A stretch of DNA of 64,000 bases from Benincasa hispida (GCF_009727055.1 NC_052350.1:43271828-43335827), one strand, 5' to 3'; counted from the stretch's first letter, positions 1-17,281 are shown. Program-made: numbers and translations. The notes: generated by a model from the sequence alone, not told the origin.

Positions 1-210
1 TAAGAGTTATTCTGATGATAGTATCTAGTCAAGATAGTCTTGGTTCAACGAAGGAATAGTCGATCGCCCCTCAGTGAAGGTTATTCTAAACCGTTGAAAT
101 ATCGTTGCAAATTATAATAATGAAGGGTACATTATTAGTTTTTTTGCTAAACTTGATTGGATTTAAAAGATTAATGTTTTTACTAAAAACGATATGTTTT
201 CCTTTTCAGC

Positions 211-765
211 ATGACTAGCTCTTTAAATCAACTCTAAGCTTCCGAGAAACTAAATGGCGATAATTACTTAACATGGAAAAAAAATCTGAATTCAACACTA
301 GTAATAGATGACCTGAGATTTGTCTTAACTGAGGAATGTCCTCAGGCCTCTGCCTCGAAAAAAGCACAAGGTAAATATGATTTACTAGTTGCTGAGACAT
401 GTTTAGTGGAGGATGATACCTCGACCTGGATATTGGATTCATGAGTCACTAATCATATTTGCTTCTCTTTTCAGAAAACTAGTTCTTGGAAAAAGCTTGA
501 AGAAGGCGAGATCACCCTCAAGGTCGGAACAGGAGAGGTCGTCTCGGCCGAAGCAGTGGGAGACTTGAAGTTGTTTTTCAACGATAGATATATCATACTT
601 AAAGATGTTTTGTATGCTACTAATATGAGAAATAATTTAATATCTATCACATGTATATTGGAACAAATGTATAAAATATCTTTTGAAATTAATGAAGCGT
701 TCATTTTCATAAAAGGTATTAAAATTTGTTCTGCTATACTTGAAAACAACTTATATAAGTTATGA
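211..765 (+). pseudogene. copia gag-protease remnant with large internal gag deletion
   Basis: Translation from ATG 211 gives a gag start (KLNGDNYLTW, then LRFVLTEECP). It jumps within about 15 residues to the segment normally just before protease (KYDLLVAETCLVEDD). The gag core and the CCHC zinc knuckle are missing. The protease active site should read DSGTTNH, but here it is DS-stop-VTNH near 435-455. Other stops follow 'NQL' early in gag and at the end (TGA at 763-765). The remnant is non-functional. The same kind of gag deletion is seen at 49715-50171, while the minus-strand element at 55-59 kb keeps more of gag. Confidence 0.8.
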
Positions 766-798
766 CCAACTAAAACAAAATTTGTCTTAAATACTAAG

Positions 799-1818
799 AT
801 GTTTAGAACAACCGAAACTCAAAATAAAAGACAAAAAGTTTCTTCTAATGCCTATCTATGGCACCTAAGACTTGGTCACATAAATCTCAATAGGATTGGG
901 AGATTGGTTAAGAGTGGACTTTTAAGTCAGTTAGAAGATAACACTTTACCTCCATGTGAATCCTGTCTTGAGGGAAAAATGACTAAGAGATCTTTTACTG
1001 GAAAAGGTCTCAGAGCCAAAATACCCTTAGAGCTCGTACATTCGGATCTCTGTGGACCGATGAATGTCAAAGCTAGAGGTGGGTATGAATATTTCATCAG
1101 TTTTATTGATGATTATTCAAGGTATGGTCATATTTACCTAATGCATCACAAGTCTGGTTCTTTTGAAAAGTTCAAAGAATATAAGGCTGAGGTTGAGAAC
1201 CAGTTAGGTAAAACAATTAAGACACTACGATCAAATCAAGGTGAGGAGTACATGGACTTAAGATTCCAGGACTATATGATAGAACATGGAATCAAGTCAC
1301 AACTCTCTGCACCTAATATGCCTCAGTAGAATGGTGTATCTAAAAGAAGAAACAAAACCTTGTTGGACATGGTTCGCTCAATGATGAGCTTTGCTAAGTT
1401 ACATGATTCCTTTTGGGGACAAGCATTAGAGACCATTGTCTATATTTTGAATAACGTTCGCTCTAAAAGTATTTCAGAAACACCTTATGAGCTGTGGAAA
1501 GGGCGTAAAGGCAGTTTATGTCACTTTAGGATTTGGGGATGCCCGACACACGTGTTGGTGCAAAATCCTAAAAAATTGGAACGTCGTTCAAAACTATGCC
1601 TATTTGTAGGTTATCCAAAAGAAACAAAAGGTGGTCTACTTTACGATCCTCAAGAGAATAAGGTATTTGTATCGACAAATGCCACATTCGTAGAGGAAGA
1701 CCGCATAAGATGTCATCAGCCTCGCAGTAGACAAGTATTGAATGAAATTTCCAAAAACGCTACAGATAGAGCTAGTTCATCTACTAAGGTAGTAGCTAAA
1801 ACTAGTACATCTGGTTAG
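799..1818 (+). pseudogene. copia GAG-pre-integrase and integrase remnant
   Basis: The HHCC zinc-binding domain is visible (WHLRLGHIN, then CESCLEGK, about 860-990). It is followed by the integrase core with LVHSDLCGPM (first catalytic Asp) and FIDDYSRYG. The second catalytic Asp, normally in LRSDRGGEY, is Asn here (LRSNQGEEY, near 1230). The third catalytic residue, normally SERRN, is Lys (SKRRN, near 1340). A TAG at 1327-1329 interrupts the frame just before it. A C-terminal segment runs to TAG 1816-1818 (LVQNPKKLE, LCLFVGYPKETKGG). With two of three DDE residues changed the enzyme is dead. Confidence 0.88.
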
Positions 1819-1842
1819 TCACATCCTTCTCAAGAGTGGAGA

Positions 1843-2640
1843 ATGCCTCGACGTAGTGGGAGGATTGTTCATCAGCCTAACCGTGACTTGGGTTTAACAA
1901 AAACACAAGTCGTCATACCTAATGACGGCATAGAGGATCTATCGACCTATAAACAGGCGATAAAAGATGTGGACCGTGATCAGTGGGCCAAAGCCATGGA
2001 CCTTGAAATGGAGTCTATGTTCTTCAATTCTGTCTGAGAACTTGTAGATCAACCAAATGATGTAAAACCAGTTGGTTGTAAGTGGATCTACAAGAGAAAA
2101 TGAGACCAAGCCGGTAAAGTACAGACTTTTAAGACTCGACTTATGGCAAAAAGTTATACCCAGAGAGAGGGAGTGGACTATGAAGAAAATTTCTCTCTTG
2201 TTGCCATGCTTAAGTCGATTAGAATACTCTTATCCATTGCCTCCTTTTATGACTATGAAATTTGGTAGATGAATGACAAGATAGCCGTTCTAAACGACGA
2301 TCATGAGGAGAGTATCTATATGGCTCAACCAGAGGGGTTTATTGCACAGGGTCAAGAACAAAAGTTTTGTAAGCTTCAAAAATCCATTTTTGGGTTGAAA
2401 CAAGCTTCTAGATCTTTGAATATAAGATTTGATACTGCAATCAAATCTTATGGATTTGAACATTATGTTGACGAGCCTTGTGTTTACAAGAAGATCGTCA
2501 ATTCTACTATGGCGTTCTTAGTTTTATATGTTGACGATATTCTACTCATTGGGAATGAAGTAGGTTACCTAACTGACATCAAGAAATGGCTAGCAATGCA
2601 GTTCCAAATGAAATATTTAGGAAATGCGTAGTATGTTCTC
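1843..2640 (+). pseudogene. copia reverse transcriptase remnant
   Basis: The open frame after integrase starts MPRRSGR and shows the usual copia linker (NRDLGLTKTQV, KAMDLEMESM). Stops and frameshifts break it near 2035, 2100 and 2268. Conserved RT pieces remain: SIYMAQPEGF, KFCKLQKSIFGLKQASR, and an intact YVDD catalytic motif at 2527-2538 (VLYVDDILLIGN). The usual MDVKTAFLNG block with its first catalytic Asp is degraded (MNDKIAVLNDD near 2270). This is a decayed polymerase that acts on the element's own RNA in intact relatives. Confidence 0.87.
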
Positions 2641-3501
2641 GAGATTCAGATTAATCAGAACCGCAAGAACATAACACTAGCCATATCTCAAGCAACTTAT
2701 ATAGATAAAATGTTGTCTAGGTATAAGATGCATAATTCCAAAAGAGGTTTGTTACCTTACAGATATAGAATTCATTTGTCAATGGATCAATGTCCTAAGA
2801 CACCTCAAGAAGTTGAGGATATGAGACACATTCCCTATGCTTTTACAGTAGGGAGCCTGATGTATGCAATGTTATGTACTAGACCTGACATATGATACGC
2901 AGTAGGGATAGTCAGTAGGTATCAGTCCAATCCTGGATATGATCATTGGACTGTCATTAAGAATATCTTCAAGTATCTTAGGAGAATGAGGAACTACATG
3001 CTCGTGTATGGTACTAAGGATTTGATCCTTACTGAATACACTGACTCTGATTTTCAAACTGAAAAAGATGCAAGAAAATCTATATCGGGATTAGTGTTCA
3101 TTCTGAATGGAGGAGCAGTAGTATGGAGAAGTGTGAAGCAAAACTGTATTGCAGACTCCACAATGGAAGCTAAATACGTAGCTGCTTGTGAAGCAGCAAA
3201 GGAAGAAGTATGGTTGAGGAAATTCTTGATAGATTTGGAAGTTGTTCCAAAAATGCATCTGCCTATCACCCTATATTGTGATAATAGTGGTGTAGTTGCA
3301 AATTTAAGAGAACTAAGAAGCCACAAGCGCGACAAGCATATTGAGCGCAAATACCATATGATTCTAGAGATTATACATCATGGAGACGTTGTAGTGACCC
3401 AGATATCTTCTGAGCAAAATATTGTTGATCCTTTTACAAAGGCCCTCATGGCTAAAGTGTTTGAAGGTCACCTACAGAGTCTAGGTCTACGAAGTTTGTA
3501 A
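2641..3501 (+). pseudogene. copia RT connection and RNase H remnant
   Basis: After the TAG near 2629 the connection region continues (SQATYIDKMLSRYKM, then RGLLPYRYRI, SLMYAMLCTRPDI) with a stop at 2893. The RNase H domain is open from about 2986 to TAA 3499-3501. It shows EYTDSDFQTEKDARKS, GGAVVWRSVKQNCIADSTMEA, LYCDNSGVVANL, and a C-terminus ending HLQSLGLRSL. RNase H would remove the RNA strand during replication. It is the best preserved domain in this copy, but it is stranded behind disrupted upstream domains. Confidence 0.87.
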
Positions 3502-3634
3502 ACTAGGAGAAGTGGGAGAACTTTTGGGTATATGCTCTAGTTTATTGTATACATATGTTTATTGAACTCATATGTTTCTCACGTAAATTCAACATTGTGA
3601 TACTCCACTAGGAGTTTTAGTCCAAGTGGGAGTT

Positions 3635-5571
3635 TGTTGGATTTTATGTCCTAAAACTCGTAGTTTGTAAATTAATAAATATATTCTATTTTGTTTTTCG
3701 ATAAAGTTGTTATTGAAATTGTGATCTTGAATCCAATAAACTAAGGTCCTAAGGCTATTTAATGTAGTGACATAAATGGGAATCAAATTCAAATATATAG
3801 TCTGGTCTATAGTATATGAATAAGGTTGGTGCCTTATTCTGGGGACACTATGGATGCGGCCCACTTTGTAGTTAGTACAAACGATGTGATTCTAAATCAT
3901 TCATATAGAGATATGTGAGTGGGTGCATCCTATGCAATGAGTTTGCATAAGACTGAACCATGAAATAGTCACTTTTTACATTCTAAATGTCGTTTTATGT
4001 ATAAAACTCATTATTTCGTTAATTGATGACTTAGGTAACTTAATCTTAATCCTGAGCTAACTATGAACTCTTGTTCATTCGGAATTATCCTTAGATCTGC
4101 ATAGGTGAGGGCAGCTCAATATCGCTGGCCCAATAAGCCTCCCATTTTAGGGGTAAGATCAGGTGGATAGCTGGGAACATAGGATGCAAGACGGAATTCA
4201 CTCCTACCCGTTATAGGGATAGTAGATAGGTTGTTCCTTTTAGTACTGAATCCAGGTCTTGAACAAGGGTTCCCACCCTCTCCTTGGCCCAAGAGGGATT
4301 CGTTTTATAGGTTGGACTTTAAACCAATTGTTCATTAGAGGATTAGTGGAACTTAAGGAACAAGATGTAGTCTTGGGGGTAAAACGATTTTTATGACCCA
4401 ACCGAGATTACGAACAACCTGTGAAGGATTAGCTTACTAATCATGGTTATATCAAATGGACAGAAATATATCTATAGTAAGGGGAGTGCAACTACGGGAC
4501 TATAGTGGAATGATCGATTAGTTAATGAATGTTGATTAGCTCCGTCTAAAGAGTTTAGCCAGCTAATCTTGGAACGTTGAAGCCCATGATCTATAGGTTC
4601 ATTAGGTTCCCCTACTTGCTCATATAGAATAAACTTAGAACAGTATGACAAAATAATTTGAATTGTTCGAATTAGGTGAAGAAAGAGAAATCGATAAGTA
4701 TATGTGATATAGTGGTCGGGTTTTTCAGTTTAGAGATACAACTTTAATATTTAAATGTGATTTAAATATCAAGAATATGAATACGTTCATATTCAAAAGC
4801 TCGAAAATAATGAAAATGATCAAAGATGTAAAAAGTCAAAGAATTGAATTTTTGACTTTGAAAAGTCAAACTTTGACCGACCTTATATTTAAATGTGATT
4901 TGAATTTCGAGAAAATGAATGCAGATTTATGCTCGGGAAGTCAAAATTAGTTAACACGGAAAAAATCATAAAAAGTCAAAATGTTGACTTTTTGGTCAAA
5001 GTTTGAATTTGACCAAATGATATTTTGCCCTTTGACTAAGTAGGAAAATCCAAACTTTTGTTGGATAATTTCACTAACAAAATAGTAGGCTAGGTATTGG
5101 CTTATAGTGGAGATATTAAGCCCACTAAGATAGTGGATTATAGGTGTTGGGCTTTCTGGATTTGGTTCATGCAATTGTTGAATGGTTTTTTTCTATAAAT
5201 TGGGCTTTTCAATTGAGTTGAAAAGGTTTTATCAATTTTTGCCAAATTTTTTTCTAAAATTGGGCTAAAAAAGGGAAAATCCAAAACCAAAATTCCATCT
5301 TATTTTTTCATCTCTTTCTCTCTCTCAGCTTTCTTCATCCACCGGGTCCCACAACTCGGTTCTGAGTCCAGAGGATAGTAGGTCAACTCTAGTGGTGGTC
5401 CGTTCGTGTTCGGGTCGAGATTCAGTAAGGAAAAACGTTTCGGGAGCTTCAAAGGTAATTTTTAATAACTGTTTTTCTTCAATTGCATGAATCTTTTCCT
5501 TTAAATTAAAAGCAATTAGAGTGTAATTAGGTCCTTATTCCGTTGCGTATATCTCGAGTTCCATCATAACA
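3635..5571 (+). repeat. 3' LTR of copia element 1
   Basis: The LTR begins TGTTGGATTTTATGTCC at 3635, directly after a purine-rich tract, and ends near CATAACA at 5571. Its first part matches the LTR starting at 53145, and its middle part matches LTR fragments at 33598-35100 (+) and 40245-41205 (-). The length is about 1937 bp. The last 600 bases differ more between copies. The 3' boundary was chosen from the terminal CA and the start of unrelated transposase sequence just after it. Confidence 0.8.
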
Positions 5572-5639
5572 ACCTAAATATACCAACTGAATACTTAAGA
5601 ATGTATGTATAATGTGTTTCTAATCCAAACTACATACCA

Positions 5640-6471
5640 ATCTTAATATCAAACATGTTACCTTTTGGAATCTTTAATCAATTCCTCCTAGATATAGCAT
5701 CTCGTAAAACTCTTGAGTCAGAAGCTAAACCTTCCCATCCAGGTAAAACATAGATAAATTGCATATCTTGGGAGCAAACTCCTAAGATATTAGTAACAAT
5801 TTCATTCTTCCTTGTTGCATGGTAAAACATAGATAAATTGCATATCTTGGGAGCACCTAGACAATTCTACATACAAAGAAGACTCGAAATTAATTAAACC
5901 ACCTACTAATATTTTAACATGAGCAAAACTATAAAACAAAAAATTACCTTAAACCACTTCCATTTTTCATCCAAGCAATTGGCAGGAATAGGCTCAGGAT
6001 GTTTAAGTAATAACTCATAAGTCGTATCACAGAGTTCAGAACTATATTAGAATGTCTACTAATTGTTTCTCCTTAACGTGCAAAATGTCGACGTATAACT
6101 CTATTTTTAACGTCATGTGCAACCATCTTCTTAACTTCTACATGTGTTTTGCCTCTTAATTTGCCAATTATTTTAAGCATATGACACAATATAGTAAAAC
6201 ATTTTCTATCCATTCGTGTCATCTCAAAACATGCTAAATCACTCTCATGTATTAGATGAAAAAAGTTTAAGTGTCTAATTCGATGCCTATAGAAAGAACT
6301 TCCACTCATAAGTCTATCACGTGTTTGTCCTTTATACAATAGTATTACTACCAATAGAAAAGATGTTTTCATTGCTTGTTTTATTATCTCTAAATATGAC
6401 AACAAGACAACAAGAATTTGTTGTTCAGTAGCTGAATGCATGTCATTCATATCTACATGATAAACGAAATG
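5640..6471 (-). pseudogene. PIF/Harbinger (ALP1-like) transposase pseudogene
   Basis: Read on the minus strand, 6450 to 6073 encodes a 125-residue frame. It contains RHLNFFHLIHESDL, FTILCHMLKIIGKLR and HDVKNRVIRRHFAR, typical of the N-terminal domain of ALP1-like Harbinger transposases. A stop follows HFAR. The next residues, GETISRHSNIVLNSVIRL, continue the family in the same frame, and after a frameshift come HPEPIPANCLDEKWKWFK. A probable intron (about 5875-5945) leads to a second piece (NCLGAP, then EIVTNILGVCSQDMQFIYVLPGWEG, SRVLRDAISRRN). The segment that should carry the first catalytic Asp (ALDGT) is replaced by a local duplication. The 3' half of the transposase is missing. It is broken and not functional. 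Confidence 0.78.
5741..5855. repeat. 35-bp direct repeat inside the transposase pseudogene
   Basis: The sequence starting GGTAAAACATAGATAAATTG and ending TTGGGAGCA occurs at 5741-5775 and again at 5821-5855, 80 bases apart. The repeat lies in the Harbinger second exon. It overwrites the part that normally encodes the catalytic ALDGT segment, so it contributes to inactivation. Confidence 0.85.
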
Positions 6472-6479
6472 TTTTATCC

Positions 6480-7265
6480 CATCATTAGTTAATTATAATA
6501 AACAATTCTTAGAAATAAATCACAATGTAGCAAATCAACTCATTCAATACATCAAAAGAGAACAAAAAAACGTGCATAATGAATAGCAAATCAACATAAA
6601 TGTTGGATTAAGTGTGTTCTATCTTACTGTCGAAAAATAAATCACAATGAAATATTGGATTAAGTGTGCAGAATGAATAGCAAATCATCAAATAAATCAC
6701 AATGAATAACAAATCAACAAAAAAATTATGTGTTCTATCTTACTATCGAAAAATTTAAAGGTAGATGGATTAAGTGTTCTATCTTACAGTAAATGGTCTA
6801 TAAAATTATTAGGAAAGGTAGATATGTTGACATCCATATCTATAAAAATTTATCCATCCATCTGTTTCGTCTTAATCAATTCTCTCTATCGTTTATGCTC
6901 TTTACCTATCGTATAGCAAATTTCCTCAATCGTCTACATCCTATCGTGTACTCTCCATCGTGTACACTTCCAACCTGATCTTCTACATCCCATCTGTGCT
7001 TTCTGTCGCATACACGCTCAACCCAATCGTGTAGTCTCCTACCTCATCCTCTGCATGCTTACCTTTATCGTGCAGTCTCCTACCTGATCGTCTACATCCT
7101 ATCATATAGACGTTTGTCCTATCGTTTACCTTTTTCCCAACGATCATCTAGATATTTGACAACGATCGTCTAGCCTTTTTCTCAATGATCGTTTAGCCTT
7201 CACCTCTCAACGACCGTTTAGTCTTTGACAATGATCGTTTAGCCTCTCTTTCATCCTTCTTCTTA
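6480..7265. other. short-repeat region without a gene
   Basis: Bases 6500-6800 hold loosely repeated phrases such as AAATCACAATGAATA and GTGTTCTATCTTAC. From about 6890 the sequence is rich in variants of ATCGTCTACATCCTATC and GATCGTCTAGCC, giving irregular 15-25-bp repeats up to 7250. Similar CGATCG/CTAG-type runs occur at 34790-35030 and 63150-63430. The two short open frames around 6728-6978 are low-complexity and are not convincing genes. Confidence 0.6.
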
Positions 7266-7269
7266 CATC

Positions 7270-7850
7270 ATAAAATCAGTGACTGGAGATTGAAGAGAGG
7301 AAGAGAGACAACAGTGTTCGACAGTAGTGAATAAAGACAGCAGTGCTCGACAGTAGTGAATTTCGACCTGGATCTAATTTCTAATTTATTGAGTACCAAA
7401 CGCTAAAATCATTGACTGGAGATTGAAGAGAGGAAGAGAGACAACAGTGTTCGACGGTAGTGAATAAAGACAGCAGTATTCGACAGTAGTGAATTTTGAC
7501 CATGGATCTAATTTCTAATTTAATGAGTACCAAACGCTAAAATCATTTACTGAAGATTGAAGAGAGGAAGAGAGACAGCAGTGTTCGACGGTAGTGAATA
7601 AAGATAGCAGTATTCGACAGTAGTGAATTTCGACCATGGATCTAATTTCTAATTTACTGAGTACCAAATGCTAAAACCAGTGACTGGAGATTGAAGAGAG
7701 GAGGAGAGACAATAGTGCTCGACAGTAGTGAATAAAGACAGCAATGTTCGACAGTAGTGAATTTCGACCATGGATCTAATTTCTAATTTACTGAGTACCA
7801 AATGCTAAAATTAGTGGCTGGAGATTGAAGAGAGGAAGAGAGACAGCAGT
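7270..7850. repeat. 134-bp tandem minisatellite, about 4.3 copies
   Basis: Copies of a unit starting near GACTGGAGATTGAAGAGAGG begin at about 7281, 7414, 7548, 7682 and 7816, so the period is 133-134 bp. Each unit also contains two internal variants of TTCGACAGTAGTGAAT and ends GAGTACCAAACGCTAAAATC. Copies differ by scattered substitutions, mostly a few per unit. Nothing coding is apparent. Confidence 0.9.
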
Positions 7851-8591
7851 GTATAAAGACATAAATTGAAGTGAGAAAAAAGACATAAATGAAGATGGAA
7901 AGATTGTAAGTACAAATAGGGGAGCAGAAAATCACGCCGGCGAGAAGAAAGGAAGAGAGATCAAAGCAGAAAAATGTATAGAAATGGCTGGCACCGAAGC
8001 AGAGAGATGGCCAGCACTCAAAGCAAAGAGGTTGATTTTCACAGCTGGAAGGAAGAAATTTCGTGATAGGAAGGGGAAGAAGAAAAGAAAAGCCACACTT
8101 TTCAATGGGCATTCAATTCCTTCCTTTGTGTGGGAAAAAAACCTAGGAATTATCTTTTCCTAGATAAATGAACAAAGCCCACCAACCAAACATGGGTTTT
8201 GTAAACTTATTCCCATTCTCACCCTCTTTTCCCTCCAACCAAACAACCCAATAGTGGGTTAGAGAGAGTAATCAATTGGAGAGGGGGAGAGATCGTCATG
8301 AAAGCGAGGGTTGGCCAGAACTTAATTAACGATAGTCGGACGAAGACAGGTTGAGCGACTAAAACGACAGACGATGTTGGGACTGCTAGTTATGGTCGGT
8401 GGTTAGCATGACTGAACACGAAAGAAGGAGAGAGCGACTACAGAAAAAAAAAAAAACATAAAGAAAATAAGGGTTGAAGATGAGGGTTTGGTACCTAGGG
8501 TTTCGTGCGGCTTGACTTTTCTTTTAATATATATATAAATACTTTCCAAACCAAAACCTTAATTTGCCTTCAAATAAATAAATAAAAATAA
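7851..8591. other. intergenic, no gene seen
   Basis: This stretch is purine-rich and then mixed sequence with no recognisable product. A short phrase AACCAAACA...CCAACCAAACAACCC near 8170-8250 resembles ends of small DNA-transposon relics, but no matching partner end was found. Confidence 0.4.
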
Positions 8592-8750
8592 GGAAATTCT
8601 TTCAAATGGTAAAACTGTTGAAAATATTTATAAGATATAGTAAGATTTTAGAACTATCAATGATAGACACTGATAGCACTGTAATATATCAACATCTATC
8701 ATTGATAGTTCTAAAATTTTGCTATATTTTATAAATATATATATTTCCTT
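8592..8750. repeat. dispersed hairpin repeat, copy 1
   Basis: The left half AAATATTTATAAGATATAG...AACTATCAATGATAG is mirrored by CTATCATTGATAGTT...TTTTGCTATATTTTATAAAT, giving a near-palindrome of about 160 bp. It has the same architecture and core as the other hairpin copies listed (10745, 17818, 28325, 38279, 42684, 43838, 44388). No coding capacity. Consistent with a MITE-like non-autonomous element. Confidence 0.8.
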
Positions 8751-10744
8751 TTCTTACCTAAATTCTAAAACTTTCACAAATCAAATCCAATATCACAAAT
8801 CTTTTAGTGAATATAATTTAAGTTGAATTATCTCATCACTATAATTTAATTTTAGCCTAAAAAATTTGAAATACAACTCAAATACTTCAAGATAATTAAA
8901 TTAAAATTATCTAAAAAATCGGTTTACCTCATAAATGTCTTACACACACTCTTGTGTGGAAGCCTTTGGAATAGTGTCTCTTCTATTCTCCTTCCCCCTC
9001 TGTCTATATGATTTTCTATTTTCATTTTTCGTGATGTAATCCTCTAGTTTGGTGGTTTGTCTTTGTCAAATGAGAAAAAAATTTAAAAATAAAAAACAAA
9101 AAAGAGAGAAAGGAAAAACTTCCGAATATACGTATCAACAACCCTTCTTATACATGTTTTAAGTTATCTATTTGTTTATTTCTATGAATTTATGACTTTC
9201 TTTAATTATAATTAATAATGGTATGGAAAGAAGCATTGAAATTCTATATATCTCTCTAATATTTAATGTATAAACAACTATCTTTTGTATGTTCAAAAGG
9301 GGAAGAAAAAAGACTAACTTTTGTTTCTTTTTGTTTACTTTCAACTTAACTTCTTTTTTTCTTTTTTGTTTCATTTTTGTATTTATTATTATCGTCCATT
9401 TATATATATATATATATATATATATTTTTTGTTCGATTGATTTATCTGACGTTCATATTTAGTTTTTCTTTAACTAAACAATTCTACGGAAAGAATTCAC
9501 TCATATATCTACTTTTCTTCTTAAAAAAACAAATAATAATAGTAGTAATAATAATAATAGCAACAACAATAAAACTTATTGTGTCTAACATTAGCGTTTT
9601 TATTAGTCTCAATGATCCTTACCTAAATTATTCTTAATACTAATGTGGTAGAACATTGTATCAAAACACACTATTTTATCAATCTAAAAATAAATAAATA
9701 TCACATGCATGAAACTAGTATTCTTAAAACATAAAAATTTAGTCTCTTTATTTTATGTATATATAGTTTTGTAAAATGACTCTATAACTCAAAAAAAAAA
9801 AAAAAAATCAAAATGATATATTAACCTAAAGTTTAGAACATACTCTTTATTTCTCCTATTTCCATTAATTTTGAGAGTGAGAATAGTACCCATGTATATT
9901 ATAAAAATTGTGAGGTATTCTCATCTTGTTCAGGCGAGGTCTCTTCAATTTTTATTTTTTTTAAAAAAAATTAATTCATTTAATCTTTTGAAAAGAAGAA
10001 CCTAATAAGATTAATCAAAATTATCATTAACCTAAGTTTTGTAATAATACACTTTTGGTCAACAAATTATGATTCGAGTATTGTATTGATCTTTCAAATG
10101 TGAAAACAACATTTTTATTTCTTAAAGTTTATTAAGCTTATACATGTAGTCAACATCTCATTGGTTAACAATATATATAATCAAATCGAACCTGTTTTTT
10201 AAAGAGAAAAAGACAAATTTGGGGTTGATATCTATGTTTCTTTTTTCTTCCACATTCAAAACCCAAGTGTGGAACCAATTAAATATTATTAAACTGTTTG
10301 TTATTTAGATGATTAGTTGCAAATTTTTTATCCTGTTTTTCCTTTTTCTTTTTTAACAAGATCTCGAAAAATCAATAGGTGGACTCAGATATTTAAACTA
10401 AGTTGACATATTTCTAGTACCCTCATCACGTCACAGTCGAAAAACGATTTTACAATCTATAGAATGATTAGTAAAGAATGTCAGTATACAAATATATAAT
10501 ATATTTTTCTCCCCTATTGCATGTTCAATAGAAACATTAAGACAGTGACCTTTTACTTGAGATTATATGTTTAACTACTGATATATTCGCTGAAGTTTGG
10601 TCGGTATTATTACTATATCTTTTAACCAAAATTATGTACTTATCAAAACAATTTACTTTCAACTTTTTTAGTTTTTAAATTTTATAAAATAGGTGTGTTA
10701 TTAGTCCTAATTGAGTTTTCAAATGGGTCGTTTTTAAATAGAGA
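8751..10744. other. AT-rich intergenic DNA, no gene seen
   Basis: The stretch contains homopolymer runs and a (TA)n tract at about 9402-9425. Small open frames at 9168-9374 (-) and 9377-9637 (+) are low-complexity products of the AT and TAA repeats. No protein family was recognised on either strand. Confidence 0.5.
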
Positions 10745-10953
10745 AAAATGAACTAAAATATTTATAAAATATAGCAAAATTTTAAAACTATCAATGATAG
10801 ATGTTGATAGACACTGATAGACTCCTATCAATGTCTATCAATATCACTAATAGACATTGATAGAAATCTATCAGTATCTATCAATAATAGTTCTAAACTT
10901 TTGCTATATCTTGTAAATATTTTCAATAGTTTTACCATTTAAAATAATTTCCT
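10745..10953. repeat. dispersed hairpin repeat, copy 2
   Basis: A near-palindrome of about 210 bp. It opens AAAATATTTATAAAATATAGC and closes GCTATATCTTGTAAATATTTT, and the centre is made of alternating CTATCA and TGATAG blocks. It is one of the longer copies of the family and lies about 1 kb upstream of gene A. Confidence 0.85.
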
Positions 10954-11881
10954 TTTCAAATGGTACCATTTTAATTATGAGTTGTATTTTTTTTAGACTT
11001 ATTGTTAAAAATAGGTATGTTTAGTTCATAAGTTAACAACATGAAAACAAAAGTTTTGAAAATGTATCTTTTTAGTTCTTGAACTTATAAGAATATTTTT
11101 TAAAAACCTTAAACTAGTTTTTTTTATTAATTTAAATAAATTTATAACATTTTAAATTTTAAAAAAATACAGATAATATATTTTTTATTTACAATGTTGT
11201 ATAATCGTTTTAGTTTATAACGAAAATTACTCCAAATACTCTTTAAACCTATTCTTAAAATTTTGAACACATATATTTTGAAAATTTAAGAATCAAATAC
11301 ACTTGGTTTTAAGAGTTAGAGAACCAAAAAAATATATTAAAAATCCAATGATTAAATACACACATTCCTCAAAATTTAGAGACTAATAATGCAATTTTTT
11401 TAAAGAAAACTTTCTTTTTGTTATTTTTTAAATAAAATTCAGAAAAGGAGTATGACATGATGAAAAATAAAATTTAAAATTATGTAGAACGTTTGAATAT
11501 TTTATTTTAAAAATTAATTTGTAATAAAACTTTCCCCCTCGCTTCTTATCTCTAAACTTGACATTTTAATATTGCAAAACAGGACACACACATATATATG
11601 TATATAAATAGATTTTATATTATATTTTAATATGAACAATGATTAGGTTGCACTTAACCCCATATTTCCCATTTTATACCAAAGAAAATTTTAGAAAAAT
11701 AATTTTTTTAGAATAACAAAAAAAAATTATCAAGTAAAAATTTTGCTCTCATATGACAATTTTTCATTGGGCAATTTTCTAGGCTGCACAGAGATAAGTG
11801 CAGCTAAGGAACATCCAAAAGTATTTGTATTTGTGTTTTAATATTGAACACAAAACTCTCTTCCATGCCTCTTGAGCTTTC
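10954..11881. other. AT-rich upstream region of gene A
   Basis: No coding sequence recognised. It has several A/T homopolymers and a CA/TA tract near 11585-11605. The last 100 bases before the TATA box form the proximal promoter of gene A, but no specific cis-element could be assigned. Confidence 0.45.
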
Positions 11882-11889
11882 TATATAAA
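11882..11889 (+). promoter_or_regulatory. TATA box of gene A
   Basis: TATATAAA lies 117 bases before the proposed ATG. The same box followed by similar sequence (AAAG.CAATTA, then a GAAGTG.CT phrase) precedes gene B, which supports a shared ancestral core promoter. Confidence 0.65.
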
Positions 11890-12005
11890 GTCAATTATAA
11901 AGTCGAAGTGCCTTACACCATCAAACTAAAGCCCAAGAAGGAGAGTAAGGGCTTCTTTCTTGCCTCTTTCTTGGCTTTGTTTTCCTTATCCCTTTAGTGC
12001 TTTAA

Positions 12006-17281
<5,276 letters not shown>

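Larger units (their letters stand above)
1..5571 (+). mobile_element. Ty1/copia LTR retrotransposon, element 1 (5' part outside window, decayed)
   Basis: The domain order gag, protease, integrase, reverse transcriptase, RNase H, then a 3' LTR identifies a Ty1/copia element. Bases 1-210 are untranslated leader, similar to the leader just before gag in the element at 47-55 kb. Coding runs from ATG 211 to TAA 3499-3501 through several stops and frameshifts, so it cannot mobilise itself. A purine-rich tract near 3624-3634 precedes the LTR. The LTR start TGTTGG and its length near 1.9 kb recall the Angela lineage, which is inference. The 5' LTR lies outside the window, so insertion age and target duplication cannot be judged. 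Confidence 0.9.

Noticed and set aside
7783..8112. 109-codon minus-strand frame next to the 134-bp repeat
   Set aside because: Cys/Phe/Ser-rich sequence from purine-rich DNA read backwards. It starts inside the tandem repeat and has no recognised family.
9168..9637. Two adjacent small frames on opposite strands
   Set aside because: Lys/Leu/Ile-rich products of AT-rich DNA with a (TA)n tract, with no conserved motif.
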